From Gymnopilus junonius (taxonomy: Eukaryota; Basidiomycota; Agaricomycetes; Agaricales; Galerinaceae): a stretch of 21,638 nt of DNA. The notes below the pieces were generated by a model that made no database searches, was not told where the DNA came from, and worked only from the letters and a program-made list of their open reading frames with translations. Every line of letters starts with the position of its first letter. The stretch's first letter is position 1. Where the stretch lies: positions 1-21,638 of the forward strand of contig JADNYJ010000528.1 in NCBI GenBank assembly GCA_015501075.1. Reading direction: 5' to 3'. Positions 1 to 7,304 of the stretch are shown here, one piece after another. Made by a program: the position numbers and the translations under genes.

Positions 1-953
1 CTACACCAGGACCTGCGCCACCTATGCACCAAGAAGGAAATCTTTTCGGAGACGTGGAAGAAAATCGTCCATACGAATCCCAGAGGAACAGCGGGGTAGC
101 GTTCGCCCCTAGACCTATCAGCGGCATCCAGGCGTCGCCCACCAGCGTAGAGAAGCGCGATGGGGACAGCCTGAATAATAGCACGCAGAATTTGTACGGG
201 AATAACAACAATCCTGGGTTTGGAGCTCATCAACCTCTGCACCCCGCATATTTGCATGAAGAAAGTCCCGCGGTTCGATGGCGAAGAGCAAAGCACACTC
301 GAAAGTCAGGCGTGCAAGATTCAAATGTGCCATTCGGGTCGGAGTTGGTGAGTGCTACAATCGTAGGATAGCCTCATTCCTTTAACAAATTTCTCTAAGC
401 AACCTGGGTCTCTAGGCTTTCGTCTCCAACCCACAATTAATCATGCCACCACGGAGAGGGATAAATACGCACTGAAAGCCAAGTGGACTGGGTGGATACT
501 CAATGCAGCCATTGGTTTGCAAGTTTTACTTGGTTCATTAACGACAGGCCTCTCGGCCGTTGCAACTACCGGAAGATCCGTACGTTACCTTCTGTGTGCT
601 ACTTACTGTACTTGTGTTCACACGATTGATATCTTCTTACTGTTCCAGGCGGCAGTAAATACAACTATTCTCGGTGAGTTTACAGTCGTAATTTTCTTTG
701 TTCAGGAGAGAGGATTTTTACTCATATATTTCAAGGTGCACTTTCCACCATCGTAGCCTCATATCTTGCACGGGCGAGGGGGTCCAACGAACCGGAATTA
801 TCAATTGCTCGTACCAAAGACCTTGACCAATTCATTAGAGATTGTGAAGCGTTTAAATTAGATAACGGGAGTGATATGACGGGAAAGTACGACGAAGAAC
901 TGATAGCGAAAAGGAGGCGTTTCGAGGAGCTTTTAGGTAATGCCAACGGGTGA
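1..953 (+). CDS. Fungal SLATT-domain membrane protein (5' end outside window)
   Basis: Four exons read in frame: up to 347, 400-579, 649-673 and 736-953 (stop TGA 951-953). All introns are GT-AG (348-399, 580-648, 674-735). The part before position 347 is a polar, Asn/Pro-rich N-terminal region; the frame is open to the left edge (codons for Pro-Gly-Pro-Ala-Pro-Pro precede the ATG at 24), so the true start may lie upstream. Exons 2-4 encode a Trp-Thr-Gly-Trp motif, a first hydrophobic segment ending in TTGLSAVATTGRS, a second segment around ILGALSTIVASYLARARGSN, then a charged tail. This matches what I know of the fungal SLATT domain: two membrane helices followed by a helical segment. Prokaryotic SLATT proteins act as membrane effectors in nucleotide-signal conflict systems; a similar role in fungi is unproven. 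The family call rests on remembered motif resemblance. Confidence 0.8.
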
Positions 954-1410
954 GTGTATGCAATGACTACTTGCTTTTTAATTTTCTGAAAAGTGGGATC
1001 AGGGAAAGGAAATTGGCACCACCAGTTTAACTTCAAAGATATACCCCTATTTATTTTATATATTCAGCGCGTCATTTGTTGCTAGTGATGAACATTCTTA
1101 ATTCATTTATACACGAAAGTACCATGCATTGCAATTCCTGGAAGTTTTCCGAGTAACCAACTTCCCCAGAGTTGCTCCCATTGCTACCTTACGATTAAAT
1201 ATGTGACTTACTCCCGACGTACTTCAGCATTTTAAGAATTCAAATTTTGATTAAATAATCATCTTACACTTTATTCTACTTCTCCACTCTTGAAAGGTTG
1301 AAACTCTAAAATTAGCATTGGACTGCCGTTGATCCGGACTCCGATACGCATCATTTGGTCCGCTCATCCGAGTCAATCGGCTACACGCATTTTCAAGGCC
1401 TGCCATACCA
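954..1410. other. Intergenic stretch without a recognisable gene
   Basis: AT-rich sequence between the SLATT gene and a decayed coding fragment. It presumably holds the 3' untranslated region of the SLATT gene. I see no open frame with a recognisable motif, no RNA gene and no convincing repeat. Confidence 0.6.
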
Positions 1411-1660
1411 CAAGCGCGACGTTCAAGGATCGTTACATAGGGCTATATGACAAGCTCTTGAAGTATTGCTTCGGGAATGACTTTCACAAGTGACTGCAAA
1501 TCCGTCTTTGCCATTCAATTCAGGCTCAACAGCTGGGCTCAGAAAGCTGAACTATGGTATTGCGCAGACAAGCAGATGTGGGAGAGCTATGCCTTGATGC
1601 TTGACGATTGCCCTTGACCCCGTCTTCGGGGCCTCCACATCTTCGGAACTTCGTGTATCC
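1411..1660 (+). pseudogene. Decayed fragment of an uncharacterised mushroom protein family
   Basis: Two short protein-like stretches lie close together. The first (about 1417-1494) reads TFKDRYIGLYDKLLKYCF and ends at TGA. The second (about 1530-1660) includes ADKQMWESYALMLDDCP, then an in-frame TGA, then PRLRGLHIFGTS. They resemble, from memory, parts of a large uncharacterised Agaricomycete family (possibly with a nuclease-like fold) in which these stretches are separated by about 60-100 further residues. The middle is missing here, and the reading is broken by stops, so this is a relic. The family identification is weak; the protein-like character of the second stretch is the stronger observation. 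Confidence 0.4.
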
Positions 1661-3448
1661 TTCCTCAATCATTCCTCACTGGGGAGTGGAATTTGGGCTT
1701 GCTATCACAGAAGGGTTTTGCGACAATGAAACAAGCTGTGAATAATATTTTAACCCATACCATGTAACTGAAGTAAATTTTCCCACATAAAGAGGCCATG
1801 ATCCATTCTTACAGCAGTCAGCTTTCTTGTGTCATGTTCCATAAATATTTTCTTATGAATTCTGAGCTGATCAATTGAAACTGGAAGCCCAAACATTGTT
1901 CTCAGTGTTCAGCACTTAGGAAGTGTAACTTTTGTCCCCTAGCTAAGGCCAATACATCAGCAAGTCGGCAATTTACTTTTTAGCTTTTCCGCTTTTTTGG
2001 CCAATTGCTCGAAAATTTAGTATGTTGTATGGTCAGTAATGGCAAAGTTTTGCATCGTTTCATCTCCTGTGCCACGATTCATGATACAGAGAATCAATTT
2101 CATGGTCCTCTTCAGCTCTGGCCTTTCTGAATGTTTGGTACAAAGTCTGCGCTTTTCAGGAATCCGGGCCTGGATTCTGATGGCCAGCTTTTCGTCCCTT
2201 TTTTTACCTTTTTTAGCTTGTACAAGCGAAAAAAAGCTAATTGCCAAAGTACCAATGTATAACTAGGTATAAACTATCTGAAAAGGAAACCCAATTCTAA
2301 TCCATCCACAGAGCATCTATACATATATGCAGATAGTGAAAACTCTTCAAGTTAGAGATTCATTTGGGAAGTGAAGGCAAGAAAGGGATATTCCTCCTAG
2401 TTCTATGGATTAAAGCCAAACCTGGAATGAATCATTTTCCAATGATTCTTGCAAGTATGCCATCCTTCTACAGTAATGCCCATAGTCTGTTGTCTCAGTC
2501 CATGAAGAAGCCAAGGAGTACTGGGAGATTGATGAACTTTCTGAACTCAATGTGTCATTGGATTGACGCAGTTGAGCTGTAGGCCAGTCCATTGGTACCT
2601 GCATAATGCTTATGGGTCCAGTTGGTGGTGCTCTAGAATGATTACACTATAAGCTCCAAGAAAGCAAAAGGTACTGAATGTACTCACAGTGACATGGGCC
2701 TTTGTTGCTCTGGCTGACATTGAGCTGAAACCCAAGCTGATTGATTTTTGTTAGTCTTTTCACTGAAGAAACTTGATTTATGAGCTTAACTGGACACCAG
2801 TACTTTGAAGACTAGAGCAGCACCCTACTTGAATAGAAGTTTATCAGAGGCTGAGATAAAAAATGCTGAAGTAACAGAAAACATACAATCATTGACATTG
2901 GATATGCATAATCTGGCAAACACAGAAAAGGATCTAAATAGTGACCAAATTTCTCAAAGAGTAGGACTTCATAATGGAAAGACGATTTCAGCTATAATGT
3001 CAGTCTTCAACAAGGAAATTCTCACAATTTGTTATTGTGAAAGCATCATTTCAATGACCAGAGTAGCTTGATATGAAACTTTTGAAATGGATGCTGGATT
3101 CCAATTTTCACTTCAGGACATCAATTTTATTGAGGATGAGTATCATTGGATTGTTTTTTTAGGAGGGTTGATATACAGAGCAATTCCCACATACTCAATG
3201 AATCCTCAAGGTGGTTGATATTGTTGTATTCAGAAAGATATTCATCGAAACATGATACTGCTGGAGAGTGGGTTTGGTAGTTGGTTACAAGCTTGAGAAA
3301 CACTTGTCGACAACCTACATGCTACTACAGGCACCAGATTAATACCTCAGTAATTCAGTCAAAAAAATAATAAATAAATCAACTTATGAAAGATAATGAC
3401 ATCTATGGCTTCCAAGTAAGGAACCCATATATCAGGCTTCTACATATA
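1661..3448. other. AT-rich gene-poor DNA, probably old transposon debris
   Basis: No gene can be supported. Short open frames exist on both strands but overlap each other and show no motif. There is a loose inverted similarity between about 1935-2000 and 2215-2272 (both carry a GGCAATTa / AGCTTTT-like core), too imperfect to call an element. The composition and the scattered half-open frames fit decayed repeats. Confidence 0.45.
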
Positions 3449-3457
3449 TGTGAAGAC
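3449..3457. repeat. Left 9-bp target-site duplication
   Basis: TGTGAAGAC lies directly before the left terminus of the element at 3458-4401 and is repeated exactly at 4402-4410, directly after its right terminus. Confidence 0.85.
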
Positions 3458-3607
3458 CAGACTCCTTCCCAGTCAGCGGCAGGCTTTTAAATATTACATA
3501 ATCACTCCCAAGTTGAACTTTGAACAGAGCTAACGCCCACCGCCGACTGGCACAACTCATCTTTGATGTTGTTTGGCAGGGCCCTCATCATGGGAACTTT
3601 TGCCTTG
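3458..3607 (+). repeat. Left terminal inverted repeat of the Mutator-like element
   Basis: About 150 bp, pairing with the reverse complement of about 4253-4401. It starts with CAGACTCC and ends near AACTTTTGCCTT. Differences from the right arm are mainly C/T and G/A, several at CpG positions. Confidence 0.85.
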
Positions 3608-3902
3608 ACGCGTCGTGCTGTCATAGCTATTTCCTATTTTATACTGTGTCTTGCTATCATGTCCTCCCTCCAATCTCTCCAAGGTTGTCTTCCCGAGTTG
3701 AGGATAATTTATCAATGATACTATCCTGTTGATCCCCAAAGTCAGGTCTGATTCACTTTCACTCTGGATTTGCATCTAGTAGGGATGTAATTATTTTCCA
3801 CAACCATGGCATATTTGATTGCATCTTCTCACTAGCAACCTGCATAAATGAGCCTTCAAGATATGCTGATGTTGCATTTGCCATATTGAAATGAAGACTG
3901 TA

Positions 3903-4286
3903 TCACCCCTCTGACATCAGCACTACTTCAGCTAAAACTTTCTTTCTGACCTCATTGAATGCCCAATCAATAACTTTATCTGGAGCCAGTATGCGAAGAC
4001 TTGCACAGAAATCAGTTATGTCACCCAGCAGTGCTTCTTGATCTTGAGGAGACTGCTCAAGAACTTTTGTGAGGAAATGTAGGATTGATAAATGATTAGT
4101 AGCCAGAGCTTCAAGAACATTTTTGATGTCAGTTTTGCAGGACATTGGATAGAATTGACAGCAGTGGATTAATCTACAAGATCTATGAACCTTGCTACTG
4201 ACAAGCGCTGGATGCATGGGCTGCTCTGCAGTTGTCAATTTTAGATAATTATAAGGCAAAAGTTTCTGTGACGAGGGCCCTGCCAA
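3903..4286 (-). pseudogene. Protein-like relic inside the Mutator-like element
   Basis: A 127-codon open frame on the minus strand runs from the right inverted repeat into the interior. It contains helical, coding-like sequence such as LEALATNHLSILHFLTKVL and later VIDWAFNEVRKKVL. The pattern (a helix with a short loop, then a conserved Trp) recalls the N-terminal portion of large uncharacterised Agaricomycete transposon proteins (DUF6589 type), but this is from memory and weak. There is no usual ATG, and part of the frame is inverted-repeat sequence. It is probably a captured or left-over exon fragment rather than a working gene. Confidence 0.3.
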
Positions 4287-4401
4287 ACAACGTCAAAGAT
4301 GAGTTGTGCCAGTCGGCAGTGGGCATTAGCTCTGTTCGAAGTTCAACTTGGGAGTGATTATGTAATATTTAAAAGCCCACCACTGACTGGGAAGGAGTCT
4401 G
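4253..4401 (-). repeat. Right terminal inverted repeat of the Mutator-like element
   Basis: Reverse complement of the left arm at 3458-3607 apart from scattered transitions. It ends GGAGTCTG at 4401, directly before the 9-bp duplication. Confidence 0.85.
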
Positions 4402-4410
4402 TGTGAAGAC
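4402..4410. repeat. Right 9-bp target-site duplication
   Basis: TGTGAAGAC, identical to 3449-3457. Confidence 0.85.
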
Positions 4411-4917
4411 CAATATTGTGATTGCCATGAGTCTGACAAAATTCAATTCAATTCACACTCACCATTGTCCCTGTCTTGTCAACTGTATAAAAGACATATT
4501 CCTGAAGTTTTTCTCCAAAGCTATGAAGGGTTATGTGATGTTTCTGCAATTCCAAACTAGACGTTGGACTGTCTGGGATCACTGTATTTGCTCTGACAGC
4601 CATTGCAACCAAGTTTTCAAGAAAGAAGTGTGAGAACATCAGTAAACAAGGAGGGAGGATAAATATTGACTTTCTAAAAAGGTGGACCTGCTTGATAGTC
4701 ATGGCGAGGGTCTGTTGAAACATATTGATACCTCAAAGAAAGATATGAGATGCACCACTTCCAGATTGACCATGTATCAAAACATGAATGGGTTTACCTT
4801 TCTGTAAGGCTAGCAAGTTGTTATTTACATAATAACCTCATAGGAAGGTTTGGAAATCCATGGAAATTTTCAGAGGTTAAAACATTCAAGGAGGGCTAAA
4901 CTGAAGCTGGTTCAAAT
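4411..4917. other. AT-rich gene-poor stretch
   Basis: Continuation of the DNA into which the Mutator-like element inserted. A 91-codon minus-strand frame (4448-4723) has no recognisable motif. I see no gene here. Confidence 0.5.
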
Positions 4918-4955
4918 TAGGGTTGGGGGTAAAAGTGGTCACTTTTTTACCAAGT

Positions 4956-4987
4956 GTAATTTACACAGGTAATTTACAGTAATTTAC
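4956..4987. repeat. Three copies of GTAATTTAC (subterminal repeats)
   Basis: Exact 9-bp copies at 4956-4964, 4969-4977 and 4979-4987, near the proposed left end of the Ulp1 transposon. They could be transposase-binding repeats; that is inference. Confidence 0.8.
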
Positions 4988-5058
4988 CAATTATATACAT
5001 ATCCCAGGATCAGCCCAGTATAAATTGTAAAAAAGTATACTCGCCTAGCCAGTGCACT

Positions 5059-7292
5059 ATGGATACTTTATCATCAAGAAATCCACATGCTGGGTGCCCA
5101 CAAGCCAGAATGCTACCTTGCTCAGCCGAGAATCTGATGGCTATCCTGTACAGTTCATCATCTGAGTTTCAAGAGGATCAAGCCACACCTAGGTCCAATT
5201 TCTCAGTACATCACTGCCAAAAGGACTCAATTTTGACAGCTCGATGGCTGTTCCCATGCATCCAGACAACCCTAGTTGGTACCTTCTTCAAAGATGTTCC
5301 CAATGCCATTCAAGGCTATGTCCGTGAATAAATCCAAGTTCCTGAAATCTATGTGTTATCACTTTTTCCAAGTCCAAAACTCCCTGTCATTGACTTTGTT
5401 TATGGGGCTCACCTTCCACCTGTTAGCAAAAAGGGTTACAATGTACCCGAGGGCCATTCTTTCTTTAGCACAGAGACACCTATCAATGATGTCACCATCC
5501 TCAAAATGTTACGTGTACCTCCAACAGATATTGTTGCCCAGTTGGTGGATCAATCGAAGCAAGCCTGGTTGGACGGAAGTTCATCCATCCAGCTTCCAGG
5601 TGAATCTATGTATGTCCCCCTTTGGGCACCAAATTTTTGGACAAGAATATACTTTGATTTCCTGCCTTCCTTCAAGGCCTGGCACACTGCCTTAGAATGG
5701 CTCAAAAGGGATGAGCTCCTTCCCTTCAAAGACCAGGTTCAAGCCACCCTCAAATCCCTTTCCACAGTTCCATGGTGTGGCAATATTTATGCAGCACTGC
5801 CAGGAAAAACTGCATTTACAATGTCTTCCCTCCAACTTTACCTCTCATGAGGTTGGCTGACTGATCTTCATATTGATCAAATGCTCTACCTACTTGAGCG
5901 AGAAGTCTGTGAGGTCCATTCAACCCAAGACATCCATTTTATTGACACTGTTCTTGCACGAAAAATTCTCCACCTCTACTCTGCTGAACGTGATGGTACA
6001 TCCATTTATGAGCCATCAGGGCCAGCCTTCTGGCAGGTATTTGGCTCGAAGCTTACACCAGCAAGCCGAATTGGTGGTATTTTTCACATTAATAACAACC
6101 ATTGGGTTGCCGCTGTGGTCAATGCTCAACTGGAAGAACTTGCATATGGGGATCCTGCTGGTCATCCCACCAATGTCAATGTCGAAGGAGCATTGTGGTG
6201 GTATGCATCAAAGCATATACCAACTCTAAAAGACAAAGACCAGCTGGATTTTGCAATACTTTCATGTGCATCTCAGGACATATTTGATGACTGGTGGAGT
6301 TGTGGTATATTCAGCTATAATGCACTTGCCCACTGTTTTGCCTGCCACCCTCTTCTCACCCAAACTGAGAACCCCATTTTCACTGATCTTGCTCGGATGG
6401 TGATTCTCCGGAAGCTTATTGCATGTCACAATGAAACCATATGTGATGCTTGTTTTGCCAGCCAGAAATACACTAATGTTGACATATTTAATTTTAGACC
6501 ACCCCAGATGAGTGTGTGCTTCCCTCGCGCTTTGAACCAAACAAGGGGTTTTTCTCTTCTGTGAGCCAGAAGTTGGCCTTGGGTCCTCCCATTATTCCTC
6601 GTCCTCAGACACCCCCAAACTCAACATCTCTTGGTCTTGCACATGCACTAAAACAACTCTCAGTGTCACCAAAAAAGCACCAGCAGAAAAAGCGCAAGAC
6701 TTCTACCAAAGTTCACCCTCCTGTTCTCACACTGAAGTTCCAGCTATCTCATGTCAAGGCATCTGTTAGCACAAGAAAGGAAGAAGATGATGCAAAGAAG
6801 GCTGAGGCTAGATTGAATAAATGAGTATGTGTACTGCCCAACCTCAATCTTTATCATTCTAACAGTATTGTAGAAGCATGATTCAGATGACAACGATGAT
6901 GATGACTTCTCACAAGCTACACCAAGCATTCCCTCTCTGACCATCATACATGGTCAACCACGAATTGGGCTTCTTGATATGCTTACTGTCGAGATACCAC
7001 TGTTCCCAGGCGAAGCCCGAAAATATCGATGTGCTGGAGCAGGATGTCCAAAGATATTCAAACCTCGAACTACTGTCCATGTCTTAAAGCACTGCAAAAA
7101 CTGTCTGAAGATGACAAGCAAGCAATGCAAGATCGCTGCTGCTGCCAGCGCTGAAACGGCCCCTGGTGCACTTGTCGCGAAAACAATCACTGAACTTCAA
7201 GTTCGAACTCAACTCGTGCTAGTACACGTGATCATGAACTTCGCGAGACGTCACAATCGCGTGAGCTGGCTGTGACACACTACGCGCCTTGA
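5059..7292 (+). pseudogene. Transposon gene: Ulp1-like cysteine peptidase plus BED-like zinc finger, broken
   Basis: One frame runs from 5059 to about 6440 apart from in-frame TAA 5329-5331 and TGA 5848-5850; homologous-looking sequence continues through both. The C48 (Ulp1/SUMO-protease fold) core is visible: His in NNNHW (6100-6102), Asp in YGDP (6151-6153), a Gln (6274-6276) and Cys in WWSCG (6301-6303). The frame then changes near 6440-6510; an intron 6443-6507 would join it to a Pro/Lys-rich segment ending at TGA 6822-6824. A plausible intron 6825-6873 leads to an acidic stretch and a zinc-finger motif C-x4-C, then H-x3-H-x3-C (7030-7104), like a BED finger. Traces continue, after another frame change between 7194 and 7275, to TGA at 7290-7292. 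All three in-frame stops could derive from CAA or CGA by C-to-T change. Ulp1 domains are known in fungal DNA transposon proteins. Confidence 0.75.
7176..7182 (+). promoter_or_regulatory. Possible G1/S-type box upstream of ORC1
   Basis: CGCGAAA matches the CRCGAAA core of the yeast SCB box and the general E2F-like pattern. It lies 123 bp before the ORC1 ATG but also within the transposon reading frame. A chance match to 7 bases is quite possible. A further ACGCGT (MCB-like) occurs at 7326-7331, inside ORC1 codons 8-9. Confidence 0.2.
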
Positions 7293-7304
7293 ATTTGTAC
7301 CACG

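Larger units (their letters stand above)
3458..4401. mobile_element. Non-autonomous DNA transposon, Mutator-like architecture
   Basis: The element is 944 bp. Its two ends are inverted copies of about 150 bp (3458 to about 3607, and about 4253 to 4401), both starting CAGACTCCTTCCCAGTCAG when read inward. The arms differ at a handful of sites, almost all transitions and many of them CG versus TG. An exact 9-bp duplication, TGTGAAGAC, flanks it. Long inverted ends with a 9-bp target duplication are typical of Mutator-like elements; superfamily assignment is inferred from structure alone, as no transposase is present. It sits in AT-rich gene-poor DNA and carries a short protein-like relic on the minus strand. 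Confidence 0.85.
4918..7292 (+). mobile_element. Remnant of a DNA transposon with Ulp1-peptidase and zinc-finger coding region
   Basis: The left end is proposed at TAGGGTTGGGGG (4918), followed by a near-palindrome GGTAAAAGTG / CACTTTTTTACC (4928-4951) and three exact copies of GTAATTTAC (4956-4964, 4969-4977, 4979-4987). Short subterminal repeats of this kind are typical of DNA transposon ends. The coding relic follows from 5059. No matching right-hand inverted end or target duplication is visible, so the right side appears truncated just before ORC1. The superfamily (KDZ or hAT type) cannot be settled because no transposase catalytic domain is present. Confidence 0.6.

Noticed and set aside
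1935..2272. Possible inverted-repeat element
   Set aside because: The arms match only in patches (GGCAATT, AGCTTTT) and no target duplication could be seen.
5276..5695. 139-codon frame overlapping the Ulp1 transposon gene
   Set aside because: Shadow of the frame at 5353-5850, which carries the coherent transposon protein sequence.
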